Below, in pieces: positions 28,319 to 38,068 of a DNA stretch of 64,000 nt. The stretch covers positions 62,001 through 126,000 of the forward strand of contig NZ_CP084712.1 in assembly GCF_023822045.1 (NCBI RefSeq), written 5' to 3'. Numbering within the stretch: the first letter of the stretch is position 1; every line of letters starts with the position of its first letter. Origin of the DNA: Sphingopyxis sp. USTB-05. GTDB taxonomy: Bacteria > Pseudomonadota > Alphaproteobacteria > Sphingomonadales > Sphingomonadaceae. Both the position numbers and the translations under genes were made by a program. The notes below the pieces were generated by a model that was given only the letters and a program-made list of their open reading frames with translations, was not told the DNA's origin and searched no databases.

Positions 28319-29863
28319 TCAGTCGGCATCCTCGTCGGGGGTGGGGTCCTCCCTGTCGCCGGCGCGGCGGTCGCGCATCGCCTCGAGCCGCGCGAGCATC
28401 GCGTCGCCGCGGCCGTTGTCGTGCGGGTCGAAAGCGACAGTCTTCGCCAGTCGCAGCGCCCGGTCGAACTCGCCAGTGTTCGCGAGTGCGAAGGCATAGG
28501 CGACGCGCATCTCGATATTTTCGGGCGTCAGGGTGAAAGCGCGTTCGAGCGCCTTGATCGCCATTTCGCCAGGCCGTTTTCCCTCGGCCAGAAAACTGTC
28601 GAAATAGGCATAGAGCGGTACGGCGTCGTCGGGGTCGGTGCGATTGGCGAGCAGGATCGGCTTTCGCGCGTCGCGCCAGGCTGCGGGGTCATCCTCACCC
28701 TTTTCGCGCAGTTGATACAGCTTGAGCCGCCCGAGCAGCACATTGGCGCGGACATGGTCGGGCTTTGCCGCGAGCACCTTGTCAAGCGCGGCCTGTATCG
28801 CTGCAAGGTCGCGCTCGTCCTTTTCCATGTCCCATTCGGCGGCCGCGAGTTCGAATTGCGCTTCGGCATTGGCGGGCTGCGCGGCGGCAAGCTTGCGCAG
28901 CGCGTCGCGCGCCTTCGTCAGCCGCGCGGCGTCGCCGCTCGCGTTCAGCCGTTCAAGCCGGGGCATGATGACGGCGTCCTCGTCGGCCGACAGCGGTGTG
29001 ATCTTGATATTGGTCGAAATGGGAACCGCGTCGCGAGTGGTGCCGTAGCTGAGCTTTTCCTCGATATATCGGTTGAGCTCCTTGTCGAGCGCAGCCAGAT
29101 CGCCGAATGCACCGATCGCCGCCTGCTTCGGTTCGGTGCCGGCGTTGATTGCTTCGGTATAGGCGTCCATCTGGCCTTTCCGCGCCGCACTGTGGAAGAG
29201 CATGTGGGTGAGTATCCATGCGCGGCCGTAATAGACGTCGATTTGTCCGCCGTTGCGCATTGTGAGCGGCTGTTCCAGCAACAGTTTTTCCGCCGGAATT
29301 TTTGGCATTCGCAGTAGGCCATAGGCGCGGCGAGAGACCAGTTGCCCGATCACCGCCCGGCCCTGCTTGTCGAAATCGACAGTCGAATAATATTCGGCGA
29401 AACCCTCGATGAGCCACGCTGGAAACGCCGCGCGGAAGTGCCGCTTCATGAAATGGTGGCTATATTCGTGGAACAACATCTGCTGCGATTCCGATGTGCC
29501 GATGGCGGGGCTGGAGCCGTTCTGGCGAAACGACATGGCAAAGCTGCCGTCGCGGTCCTGCCGGTAAAAGCCCGCGATCGAGCTGCGGCTCGATCCGCTT
29601 GCCAGTTCCGCGACATCATTGGCGGCCGGCACCAGATAGATCGGTAGCTTGCTTTCTTCCCCGGTCGCCGTGATCTTGAACAAGATGCGCAATGTAGTGT
29701 CGAACCGCTGCAGATTCTGCGCGAAGTCGCGGAGCGATTTCTCGCTGCCCTCGCTATAGATGATGAAGCTGTCAGTATCCGCGCGCAACCATTTGGCCTC
29801 GGCCGTTCCGATTATTGCGATCATCGCGATCCCGGCCAGCAAGACAAAACCGATTTTCTTCAT
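28319..29863 (-). CDS. Secreted metallopeptidase-like TPR protein (paralogue 2)
   Basis: The 514-residue protein has a signal peptide (cleavage near AEA-KW). It contains LFHEYSHHFM (HEYSH at 132-136), LIEGFAEYYST (Glu153 and Glu157), and a C-terminal TPR region (about 330-490) ending in an acidic tail. Apart from sequence divergence it repeats the plan of the protein at 25856-27439: KWLRADTDSFIIYSEGSEKS here versus EWWEAETSHFIITSESTKED there. It is probably periplasmic, and no substrate is evident. It converges on the PEP mutase family gene with a 3-base gap. Confidence 0.8.
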   Translation of the reverse strand: MKKIGFVLLAGIAMIAIIGTAEAKWLRADTDSFIIYSEGSEKSLRDFAQNLQRFDTTLRILFKITATGEESKLPIYLVPAANDVAELASGSSRSSIAGFYRQDRDGSFAMSFRQNGSSPAIGTSESQQMLFHEYSHHFMKRHFRAAFPAWLIEGFAEYYSTVDFDKQGRAVIGQLVSRRAYGLLRMPKIPAEKLLLEQPLTMRNGGQIDVYYGRAWILTHMLFHSAARKGQMDAYTEAINAGTEPKQAAIGAFGDLAALDKELNRYIEEKLSYGTTRDAVPISTNIKITPLSADEDAVIMPRLERLNASGDAARLTKARDALRKLAAAQPANAEAQFELAAAEWDMEKDERDLAAIQAALDKVLAAKPDHVRANVLLGRLKLYQLREKGEDDPAAWRDARKPILLANRTDPDDAVPLYAYFDSFLAEGKRPGEMAIKALERAFTLTPENIEMRVAYAFALANTGEFDRALRLAKTVAFDPHDNGRGDAMLARLEAMRDRRAGDREDPTPDEDAD

Positions 29864-29932
29864 TCTGCGCCCCGCATCGAAATTTGTGGGGATGCTGCCA
29901 GTGCGTTCGATTACAGTAAAGCCCTGTTACGC

Positions 29933-32101
29933 TTAAACAAAGCTATATGGATCAATATCTATCGCCAGCCGCGCTTTCGATGACCAATCGACGCTGTTCA
30001 CCCACTCGCGGATCGTACCTTGCAGGTCGAAGCTGCGCGGAGCGTGGAGCAACAGGCGGAAGCGGTGGCGGCCGCGCAGCATCGCGAGCGGGGCGGGGGC
30101 GGGGCCGTAAACTGCGAGACCTTCGGCAACCGGCGCCTTCTGCCCCAGCCGCTGCGCTTGCCCGCGCGCAACCTCGATATCCTCCGACGAGATAACGAGC
30201 GCGGCGAAGCGGCCATAGGGCGGCGCGCCCGCGAATTTTCGCGCCGCGGCTTCTGCCGAATAGAAGCCGTCGCGGTCGTTGGCGACGAGTGCGGCCATCA
30301 CTGGCGCCTCCGGCACGCGCGTCTGGATCAGCACTTCGCCGGGCTTCACCCCGCGCCCGGCGCGGCCTGCAACCTGTGCGATCTGCTGAAAGGTGCGTTC
30401 GGAGGCGCGCAGATCGCCGCCGTCGAGCCCGAGGTCGGCGTCGACCACTCCGACGAGCGTCAGATTGGGGAAATGATAGCCCTTGGTGACGAGCTGGGTC
30501 CCGATGATGATGTCGACCAGCCCGCCCTCGACATTGTCGACGAATTCGGCCGCCTTCGCGGGCGACCATAGCGTGTCCGAGGTCACGATGGCGGTTCGGG
30601 CTTCGGGAAAGCGCAGCGCGACTTCGTCGGCGACGCGCTCGACGCCGGGGCCGCAGGCGACGAGGCTGTCTTCATCCTCGCATTCGGGACACAGCCGCGG
30701 CGGCGGCATGACATGACCGCAATGATGGCAGGCGAGGCGATGGACGAGGCGGTGCTCGACCATCCATGCGGTGCAGTTCGGGCACTGGATACGGTGGCCG
30801 CAAGTGCGGCACAGCGTCAGCGGCGCGAAGCCGCGGCGGTTCAGGAACAGCAGGCTTTGCTCGCCCTTCGCAAGCCGGTCGGCAAGCGCGTCGACGAGCG
30901 GCGGAGCGAGCCAGCGGCCGCGGTCGGGCGGGTCCTGCCGCATGTCGATCGCGGCGAGATCGGGCAATGTCGCGCCGCCGAAGCGCGCGGGGAGGACGAT
31001 ATGGCGATAGCGCCCCGCCTCGACCATCGCGAGGCTTTCGAGCGCGGGGGTCGCGCTGGCGAGGATCACCGGCAGCCCCTCGAAATGCCCGCGCATCACC
31101 GCGACGTCGCGCGCGTGATAATGGACGCCGTCTTCCTGCTTGAAGCTGGTTTCATGCGCTTCGTCGACGACGATGACGCCGAGATTGGCATAGGGGAGAA
31201 ACAGCGCCGAGCGGGCGCCGATGACGATGCGTGCGTCGCCGCCGGCAATCGCGTGCCAGGCGCGGCGCCGTTCCGCCGAGCGGAGGCCGCTGTGCCAGCC
31301 GACGGGCTCGCAGCCGAAGCGCGCGGCGAAGCGGGTGAGCATCGGTTCGGTGAGTGCGATTTCGGGGAGCAGGACGAGCGCTTGCTTGCCCGCATCCAAT
31401 GCGGCGGCGATCGCCTCCATATAGACTTCGGTCTTGCCCGACCCGGTGACGCCGTCGAGCAGCAATGTCTCGAATTTCTCGGCGGTCACGGCATCCTTGA
31501 GCTGCCCTGCTGCGGCACGTTGTTCGTCCGAAAGGTCTGGCGGGGCAAAGGCGGGATCGGGCTCGGGATAGGGCGCATCGGCCGAGACCGCGACGGCTTC
31601 GAGCGCGCCGCTGTTGATCAGCCCGCGAATCACCGCATCGCTGACGTCGGCGAGCGCGGCGAGTTCGCGCACCATGCCCTGCCGGTCGCCGATCGCCTCG
31701 ATCGCGACGATGCGCTGCGGCGTCATCCGCGTGGGGAGTTCGCCGGTGGCGCGATATTCGACGATCGGGCGCCGCGCATCGGCAAAGGCGACGCCGGGCA
31801 GCACCATCCTCAGCACTGCGCCGGGCGGTGCGAGATAATAGTCGCTCGTCCATTCGACGAGGCGGCGGAGCGGCGCGGGCACCGGCGGGACGGGCACGAC
31901 TTCGTAGAGATTGCGCAACCGGTTGTCGCCCACCGCCTCGGGCGCGCCGAAGCTGGCGTCCTCCCACACGACCCCGCCAAGTCGCCGCGGGCCGAGAGGT
32001 GCAACGACGACGCTGCCGAGCGGCGCTTCGCTTTCGCGCGGGACGCGATAGTCGAGCGGGCCGAGAGCGGCAGTAAGAAGGAGGACGCGGGCGCGGGTCA
32101 T
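29933..32101 (-). CDS. priA: Primosomal protein N' (PriA helicase)
   Basis: This 722-residue replication-restart helicase has an N-terminal DNA-binding domain (about 1-190) and Walker A GVTGSGKTEVYMEAI. The DEAH box is VVDEAHETSF, and eight Cys form two zinc sites (CRTCGHRIQCPNC and CHHCGHVMPPPRLCPEC). The C-terminal helicase motifs include GTQLVTKGYHFPNL and QVAGRAGRG. The start MTRARVLLL gives the usual family length. The frame is open for another 170 codons upstream, but that part reads through the family A repeat and is not coding. Confidence 0.96.
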   Translation of the reverse strand: MTRARVLLLTAALGPLDYRVPRESEAPLGSVVVAPLGPRRLGGVVWEDASFGAPEAVGDNRLRNLYEVVPVPPVPAPLRRLVEWTSDYYLAPPGAVLRMVLPGVAFADARRPIVEYRATGELPTRMTPQRIVAIEAIGDRQGMVRELAALADVSDAVIRGLINSGALEAVAVSADAPYPEPDPAFAPPDLSDEQRAAAGQLKDAVTAEKFETLLLDGVTGSGKTEVYMEAIAAALDAGKQALVLLPEIALTEPMLTRFAARFGCEPVGWHSGLRSAERRRAWHAIAGGDARIVIGARSALFLPYANLGVIVVDEAHETSFKQEDGVHYHARDVAVMRGHFEGLPVILASATPALESLAMVEAGRYRHIVLPARFGGATLPDLAAIDMRQDPPDRGRWLAPPLVDALADRLAKGEQSLLFLNRRGFAPLTLCRTCGHRIQCPNCTAWMVEHRLVHRLACHHCGHVMPPPRLCPECEDEDSLVACGPGVERVADEVALRFPEARTAIVTSDTLWSPAKAAEFVDNVEGGLVDIIIGTQLVTKGYHFPNLTLVGVVDADLGLDGGDLRASERTFQQIAQVAGRAGRGVKPGEVLIQTRVPEAPVMAALVANDRDGFYSAEAAARKFAGAPPYGRFAALVISSEDIEVARGQAQRLGQKAPVAEGLAVYGPAPAPLAMLRGRHRFRLLLHAPRSFDLQGTIREWVNSVDWSSKARLAIDIDPYSFV

Positions 32102-32192
32102 GGGCTGCGCACGATATAGGGCGGCGGGGGAAATAGGAAAGCGGTGCGGTGGGCGATGACGGCAAGCGACCGCAGGCTGCCCCATTCTTTCG

Positions 32193-32320
32193 TCGTCACC
32201 CCGGACTTGATCCGGGGTCCCGCTTGATGTCGAAGGCGGTCGATGCTGAAGAAAAGCGGGATCCCGGGTCAAGCCCGGGATGACGGAAGTGGGGTAACGC
32301 AACGGCAACTCCCCACCCCA
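32193..32320. repeat. Dispersed palindromic intergenic repeat, family A, copy 2
   Basis: The arms cgtcaccccggacttgatcc and gggtcaagcccgggatgacg surround a variable centre of about 45 bases containing ggggtcccgctt and aagcgggatcccg. A shared tail (gacggaagtgggg ... ctccccacccc) follows. Arms, centre motifs and tail match copies 1 and 3. It fills most of the gap between the priA and PepSY genes. Confidence 0.88.
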
Positions 32321-32340
32321 AGGCGGACGGCCGTCCGCGC

Positions 32341-33429
32341 CTAGGCCGATGCCAGCCCCGCCTTTTTCACGGGGCGCTTCGCCGGCTTTGGCCGCTTGAA
32401 CCAAAAGCTCCACACCGCCAGGCTGCCGAGCATCGTCATTGCGAGGCCCGATATCGTCAGCAGGACGCGCCAGGTCCAGCCGCCGACTTTCGACGCATGG
32501 ATCGGGAAGGCCATGTTGAACGCCTGCGCGCCGGGCGCGAGCTTCAGGGCATCGCGCGCGCCCAGGACCTCGCCCGTCGCGGCGTCGAATGCCAAGGTCG
32601 TTCGTCCGTTGGGCAACCATTCGGCGGGCTGTTTCAGGCGCAGACTGATCGGGTCGCCGGGCCGCCGCGGCAGGCTGAGGATACGGAATTCTGCGTCGGG
32701 AAAACGGCGCCGCGCTTCGCCTAGCATCGCGCTGTAATCGGGCTTTTCGGCGAGCGGGCCGCCCTTATATTTCGGCGGATCGAGCGCTTTCGCCGTCTCC
32801 GCGACCGGACCGAAGGGCGCGACGACGCCGAGTGCAAAGGGGCGGAAGATCATCATCGTCCCGGTGACGATCGAGATCAGCAGCAACGGCGCGACGATCA
32901 CGCCGAGGTCGCGGTGATGCATGACGATCGCCGGGCGCGACATGCGTTTGGGCCACAACCGAAACTGAAAGGTCTTGCGCGTCCGCCACCAAAGGATGAC
33001 GCCCGAGATGACGAAGAAAAGCCCGCAAAGCCCCGCGATGCCGATCACCCATTCGCCGCTGTCGCCGGTGAACAGATGATGGTGGAAATCGAAAATCCAG
33101 AGCTCGGGCCGCTCCCACTGGCTGGCCCAGCGCGTGACGATCTCGCCCGACTGGCTGGCATAGGCACCGGCATCCTTGCCGAAGCGAAGCTGGTGCAGCC
33201 CGAAGCGTTCATCGGCATAGATGATGCCCTGCGCGCCGGGGGTCGCCATCAGCCGTTCGGTGGTTGCGGCGACCGTGGTCAGGTCGCCGCGTAGCGGATC
33301 GCCGGTGCCCGGCAACCCGATCCACAGATAGTCATAGAGCAGGATCGTGCCCGACAGGCCGAGCAGCGCCAGCACGAGGCCGATCAGCCCCCCCGTCCAG
33401 CGGTGCAGCGTGTCGAGCAACTTCATCAT
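32341..33429 (-). CDS. PepSY-associated membrane protein
   Basis: The product has 362 residues with four membrane segments (about 10-35, 130-150, 185-205 and 320-345) and PepSY-type periplasmic loops. WTGGLIGLVLALLGLSGTIL and HHHLFTGDSGEWVIGIAGL are typical of this iron-uptake-linked family (PiuB-like). Homologues near siderophore receptors are thought to act in reduction or release of iron from the chelate. The ATG lies 6 bases after the stop codon of the upstream receptor, so the two form an operon. Its C terminus is Lys/Pro-rich. Confidence 0.9.
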   Translation of the reverse strand: MMKLLDTLHRWTGGLIGLVLALLGLSGTILLYDYLWIGLPGTGDPLRGDLTTVAATTERLMATPGAQGIIYADERFGLHQLRFGKDAGAYASQSGEIVTRWASQWERPELWIFDFHHHLFTGDSGEWVIGIAGLCGLFFVISGVILWWRTRKTFQFRLWPKRMSRPAIVMHHRDLGVIVAPLLLISIVTGTMMIFRPFALGVVAPFGPVAETAKALDPPKYKGGPLAEKPDYSAMLGEARRRFPDAEFRILSLPRRPGDPISLRLKQPAEWLPNGRTTLAFDAATGEVLGARDALKLAPGAQAFNMAFPIHASKVGGWTWRVLLTISGLAMTMLGSLAVWSFWFKRPKPAKRPVKKAGLASA

Positions 33430-33435
33430 GTCGGA

Positions 33436-35580
33436 TTAGAACCTGTAGTCCCAGCCGAGCGTGAACGTCCGCCCGCGTCCGGTAAAGAAGCGGGCATTGT
33501 CGGTCGCCGCGACGGTCGAGCGGATCGTCTGGCTGTTATAGGTGACATAGTCGACATCGAACAGGTTGGACGCGGCGAGCGTGATCCCGCCCAGGCGCGG
33601 CAGGTCATAGCGCAGCACGGCGTCGGTCAGCGTGTAGCCCGAAAAAGCCGTATTGGCCGGCGCGCCATCGAATTTGCGGTCGAGATAGAGTCCAGCCTGG
33701 ACGCGCGCGGACACCGGCCCGCTGTTATAGCTGGCCCAAAGATTGACACGGTCGGGCGAAATATTCGCGCCGTCGAGGTCGATATCGACCTTGTCGTCTT
33801 TGTTGCTGTCGGTGCGGCCGGACAGATGGGCATAGCCGGTGCCGAGCTTCAGCCCGTCGACCGGAAGCTCAACCGCAAGATTGATTTCGAAGCCCTGAAT
33901 TTCGATGCGCTGGCGCTGGACGTCATAAACGCCCGCGCTGTTCATCACCAACAGGCCGCCATCTTTTGACGTCGACCAGAAATAGGAGGCGCTGGCATCG
34001 AGCGGACCCCGCTTGATTTCGATACCCAATTCACGATTGTTGGAGATAACGGGGGTGACGTTGACGTCTTCGATGCGGAAATTCGGCTGGGTCCGGCCGT
34101 TGACCGACCGCAGGATGCGACCGACGTCCGCGATCGAATAGCCTTCGGCATAGCTGGCATAGGCGCGGATGCCCTGCACAGGTTCAACGATCAGCCCGCC
34201 ATTGATCAGCAGGTCGTCGAAATTGCGCGTGCCGCCGGAGACGCGAGCCGAATTATACGAAGCCAGAGTCACGAAGTCATCGACCTTGAGCTGACCATTT
34301 TCCCAGCGCGCGCCGCCCGCAACGCGGACTGCGCCGTCGAACAGTTTCAGATTGGCCTGGCCGAAGGGGGCAAGCGTACGGAAGGTCGTGGGCGGGACCC
34401 AATAGCGCGATGTCGCGATCATCACCTGCTGGGTCTTGTCCCACATCGAGTCGAAACCGAGCGTGACGTTGAGCGCGTCGAAGAATTGCCGCTCATAACT
34501 GACGCGCGCACCCAGCTTGCGCGAGCGGTTTGCCGACTGGTCGAACAATGTGCCGATGGGGGCGATGCTGGCGTCCTGAAAAGTCGCGCTGATATCGCCG
34601 CCGAAAATGTCGCGCGACCGGTTGAAAAAGGCCTGGAAGATCAGATTGCCGCCGCCGAGATCCGTATCGGTCAGCGTCAGATTGACGGTCTCGACGCGGT
34701 TGGAGGCTGCTTCGCCCTCTATTTCGCCGCGCCGCGAGCTGGTCGGAAGGCCCGTCGATCGATTGCCGGCGACCTGCACCCAGTCGCCATTGCCCTCTAG
34801 GTTGAAACGCGTGGCGAACAATTCGACGCGGGCTGTCGATGACAGGTCATAGCCCAGGCGCGCAAAGAAACTGAGGCTCTTGCTGTCCTGTACATCGCCC
34901 TGCGTATTGTCGATGCCCACCCGGCGGCCCGCGCCGTCATAATAAAGGCCGCGCGTTTCATAGGCGACGCCGCCCGTCACATCGAACGCACCCCGGCGAT
35001 AGGCGAGCAATCCGCCTAGCTTGCCGCCAAAGCTGCTGCTTTCGAAATTGCCGGTCGATCCCTGCACCAGCGCGCGGCCGGACAGGCCGTCTTCGCGCGG
35101 CGCCTTGATCACCACCTGATTGACGACGCCGCCCGTGGCGCCGATCCCCTGCAAGGCGTTCGATCCATAGATTAGTTCGACGCGATCGAGGAAAAAGGGA
35201 TCGATCGTATAGCCATCGCGCGATCCGTCGCGGATCGGGGTCGATTGCGGAATGCCGTTGATCGCATAGAGCGGCGACCGGCCGCGTAGCGTCTCGCCCG
35301 AGCCCGACAGCTTTTGCCGTGTCGGCGAGAAGCTGGGCGTCAGGTTTGCGACCGCATCGATGACCGAGCCGGAGACGGCAACCTGTTGATCCAGACTGTC
35401 CTTGGAAATGACATCGATTGTCAGCGGCAGGGCGTTCGGCGGCAGGGTCGTACGCGCAGCGGTAACGACGATCGTGCCCCCGCTCTCGTCGCCATCGGCG
35501 ATCGGCGCGCTGTCCTGCGCGAAGGCGGGCGAGGAAAGCGCCGTGCATGCGAGCGCGGCGAGGACAAATTTGCGATTCAT
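33436..35580 (-). CDS. TonB-dependent siderophore receptor
   Basis: The product is a 714-residue outer-membrane receptor with a signal peptide (cleavage near AFA-QD). A TonB-box region (GGTIVVTAARTT) is followed by a plug with the siderophore-receptor pattern YAINGIPQSTPIRDGSRDGY and LDRVELIYGSNALQGIGATG. The barrel ends in Phe (GWDYRF). Linkage to a PepSY membrane protein favours a ferric siderophore or heme-like ligand. GGAGAGCT before the ATG fits the start. A Fur site is likely in the 5' region, but I could not identify one with confidence. Confidence 0.93.
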   Translation of the reverse strand: MNRKFVLAALACTALSSPAFAQDSAPIADGDESGGTIVVTAARTTLPPNALPLTIDVISKDSLDQQVAVSGSVIDAVANLTPSFSPTRQKLSGSGETLRGRSPLYAINGIPQSTPIRDGSRDGYTIDPFFLDRVELIYGSNALQGIGATGGVVNQVVIKAPREDGLSGRALVQGSTGNFESSSFGGKLGGLLAYRRGAFDVTGGVAYETRGLYYDGAGRRVGIDNTQGDVQDSKSLSFFARLGYDLSSTARVELFATRFNLEGNGDWVQVAGNRSTGLPTSSRRGEIEGEAASNRVETVNLTLTDTDLGGGNLIFQAFFNRSRDIFGGDISATFQDASIAPIGTLFDQSANRSRKLGARVSYERQFFDALNVTLGFDSMWDKTQQVMIATSRYWVPPTTFRTLAPFGQANLKLFDGAVRVAGGARWENGQLKVDDFVTLASYNSARVSGGTRNFDDLLINGGLIVEPVQGIRAYASYAEGYSIADVGRILRSVNGRTQPNFRIEDVNVTPVISNNRELGIEIKRGPLDASASYFWSTSKDGGLLVMNSAGVYDVQRQRIEIQGFEINLAVELPVDGLKLGTGYAHLSGRTDSNKDDKVDIDLDGANISPDRVNLWASYNSGPVSARVQAGLYLDRKFDGAPANTAFSGYTLTDAVLRYDLPRLGGITLAASNLFDVDYVTYNSQTIRSTVAATDNARFFTGRGRTFTLGWDYRF

Positions 35581-35707
35581 TCGGAGAGCTCCCTTTTCGG
35601 AAGCGGCCGCTAGTGCGAACTATTCGCAAAAGCAAGAAAAAATGAGCCTATACTCTCGACCAAGGGACAGGGGGACAGGCCCTTCAAACCACGCTATCAC
35701 TCTGGTC

Positions 35708-38014
35708 ATGCGGGAAAAGGAACTGCGCTTCGCCCTGATTTGTTACGGCGGCATCAGCCTCGCCGTCTATATGCACGGCATTACCAAAGAGATCTGGCGG
35801 CTCGCCGCGGCGTCGCGCGCCTTTCACGATGGCGAGGCGATCGGCGGGTCGGGCGGTGTCTATCGCGACCTGCTCGCGGCGATCGCCGAGCATGGCAGCG
35901 TCAAGCTCCGTGTCCTTCCCGACATCGTTGCGGGGGCCAGCGCGGGCGGGATCAACGGCATCTTCCTCGCGCGTGCGCTTGCGACGGGCAAATCGCTCGA
36001 CCCGCTAACCGAACTGTGGCTGCAGGACGCCGACGTCGACAGCCTGCTCGACCCCGACGCGCGGCCGCTTTCGGCGATGACCAAATTCTGGGCGGTGCCG
36101 ATCGCCGGCTGGGCGATGAAGCGGCGCGGCAATGCCATCGACCGCACCGTCGGCGAAGACGCGCAGGACGAGGTGCGTGCCAAGCTGTCGCGCTTCGTCC
36201 GTGCGCGCTGGTTCGAGCCGCCCTTCGGCGGTGTCACTTTCTCGAACCTCTTGCTCAATGCCTTTGACGCGATGGATGCAGGGCCTCAGGGCCCGCCGCT
36301 CGTGCCCGCCGAGCAGCCCGTCGACCTCATCGTCTCGGTAACCGACTTCGCGGGCCACAAGGAGCAGTTGACGCTCAACAGCCCGCCGCGCGTGATCGAG
36401 CAGGAGCATCGGTTGATGATGCATTTCCGGCAGAATGGCCGCGCGGGAAGGCGGCTCGACGATGTGCCGGCGCTTGTCGCCGCCGCGCGCGCGACCGCCA
36501 GCTTCCCGGGCGCCTTTCCGCCCTTCACCTTGCGCGAACTCGATGCCGCGCTCGAAAAGCGCGGCGTTGAATGGCCGGGCCGCGATGCCTTCATCCGCGC
36601 GCAACTGCCGCGCGTGCCCGACAGCGATCCCGCCGACCGCGTGTTGATCGACGGTGCGGTGCTCGCGAATGCGCCGTTCCGACCGGCGATCGCGGCGCTT
36701 AAGCAGCGTCCGGCGCGGCGCGAGATCGACCGCCGCTTCATCTATATCGACCCGAAACCCGATTATAAGGCGATCAGTGTCGGCAAGCCCGGCGAAGCCA
36801 CCGAACAGGGCCAGCTTCCGGGCTTCCTTCCGACGATCCTCGGCTCATTGTCGGCGATCCCGCGCGAGCAGCCGATCCGCGAGAATATCGAGATGATCGA
36901 GGGGATGTCGCGGCGCATCCGCCGAATGCAGCACATCATCGACGCGATGAAGGTCGAGGTCGAGGAACAGGTCGCGGCGCTGTTCGGCACGACCTTCTTC
37001 CTCGACACGCCGACCCCGGCGCGGCTCGCGAAATGGCGCGCGAAGGCGCAGGATCAGGCCGCGGTGCGCGCGGGCTTTGCCTATGCGCCCTATGGCCACC
37101 TCAAGCTTTCGGCGGTGATCGACGAACTGGGGAATATCGTCGACCGGCTCGTCCCGCCCGAAGGGCCGGTGCATGTCATCAACCGCCGGATTGCGATGTG
37201 GACCGAGGCGCGCGCCCGCGGTCTCGACCGGATTTCGGGCAAGAAGGGCACGGGCGCGAGCAGCGAGGCGATCGAGTTTTTCCGCACCCATGATCTGGGC
37301 TTCCGCATTCGCCGCCTGCGCTTCCTCGCCCGTGAACTCGACGCGTCGGTCGAGGCGACGCGCGAGAAGCGCGACCCTGTGTGCGAAGAAATGCGCGAGA
37401 CGATCTTCACCGCCCTCGGCCAGTATCTTGAGCGCGAGGGCGATAGCTGGCTCGCCGACCTCGACGTGCCCGCCGATACCGAGCCCGGCCAGTGGATCGA
37501 CGCGATCGCCGCGCGCCGCGATCTTGTCGCGCTCGATGCCGAGACCGACGAAGTGATTGCGGCGGCGCTCGCCAAGCTTCCAAAGGACGACCGGCGGACG
37601 ATGCTGTTCGCCTATCTCGGCTATCCCTTTTACGACATCGCGACCTTGCCGCTTTTGCAGGGCGAGGGCTTCGACGAGTTCGACCCCATCAAGATCGACC
37701 GCATCTCGCCGTCGGACGCGACCGCGATCCGCACGGGGGGCGCGGCGGCGATGCTGAAGGGGGTCGAATTCAACAGCTTCGGCGCCTTCTTCAGCCGCGC
37801 CTATCGCGAGAATGACTATCTCTGGGGGCGGCTCCACGGCGCGGACCGGCTGATCGATATTGTCGCGAGCAGCGTCAACGGCGACGATTCGGTGCCTGCG
37901 GACGAGCTGAAGATGCTGAAGCGCCGCGCCTTCCACGCGATCCTCGATGAGGAAGAGGGGCGATTGCCCAAGGTGAAGGCGTTGATCGACGAGCTCAGGG
38001 GTGAGATCGGCTAA
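35708..38014 (+). CDS. Patatin-like phospholipase with DUF3376 region
   Basis: The 768-residue protein has the patatin oxyanion motif (CYGGISLAVYMHG), nucleophile elbow GASAGGING and catalytic Asp in DGAVLANAPF. A long alpha-helical C-terminal part of the DUF3376 type follows. The family acts as serine acyl hydrolases on lipids. No signal peptide is seen, so it is probably cytosolic or peripheral on the membrane. The start MREKELRFAL matches the family; an ATG at 35642 is in frame but would add 22 residues, and neither has a good ribosome site. It is divergent from the receptor gene. Confidence 0.88.
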   Translation: MREKELRFALICYGGISLAVYMHGITKEIWRLAAASRAFHDGEAIGGSGGVYRDLLAAIAEHGSVKLRVLPDIVAGASAGGINGIFLARALATGKSLDPLTELWLQDADVDSLLDPDARPLSAMTKFWAVPIAGWAMKRRGNAIDRTVGEDAQDEVRAKLSRFVRARWFEPPFGGVTFSNLLLNAFDAMDAGPQGPPLVPAEQPVDLIVSVTDFAGHKEQLTLNSPPRVIEQEHRLMMHFRQNGRAGRRLDDVPALVAAARATASFPGAFPPFTLRELDAALEKRGVEWPGRDAFIRAQLPRVPDSDPADRVLIDGAVLANAPFRPAIAALKQRPARREIDRRFIYIDPKPDYKAISVGKPGEATEQGQLPGFLPTILGSLSAIPREQPIRENIEMIEGMSRRIRRMQHIIDAMKVEVEEQVAALFGTTFFLDTPTPARLAKWRAKAQDQAAVRAGFAYAPYGHLKLSAVIDELGNIVDRLVPPEGPVHVINRRIAMWTEARARGLDRISGKKGTGASSEAIEFFRTHDLGFRIRRLRFLARELDASVEATREKRDPVCEEMRETIFTALGQYLEREGDSWLADLDVPADTEPGQWIDAIAARRDLVALDAETDEVIAAALAKLPKDDRRTMLFAYLGYPFYDIATLPLLQGEGFDEFDPIKIDRISPSDATAIRTGGAAAMLKGVEFNSFGAFFSRAYRENDYLWGRLHGADRLIDIVASSVNGDDSVPADELKMLKRRAFHAILDEEEGRLPKVKALIDELRGEIG

Positions 38015-38018
38015 TTAT

Positions 38019-38053
38019 CTTCGTCATTGCGAGCGTAGCTCGCAATGACGAAG
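38019..38053. repeat. Perfect palindrome, family C copy 1 (possible terminator)
   Basis: Arms of 15 bases, cttcgtcattgcgag and ctcgcaatgacgaag, are separated by 5 bases. The same 'cgtcattgcgagcg' arm recurs at 41884-41970. It lies between the converging patatin and dnaJ genes and could end both transcripts, although no T run follows. Confidence 0.8.
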
Positions 38054-38068
38054 TTGAAGAACGACGGA

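Noticed and set aside
32102..32620. Upstream extension of priA
   Set aside because: It would translate the family A repeat and part of the PepSY gene; PriA has normal length from 32101.
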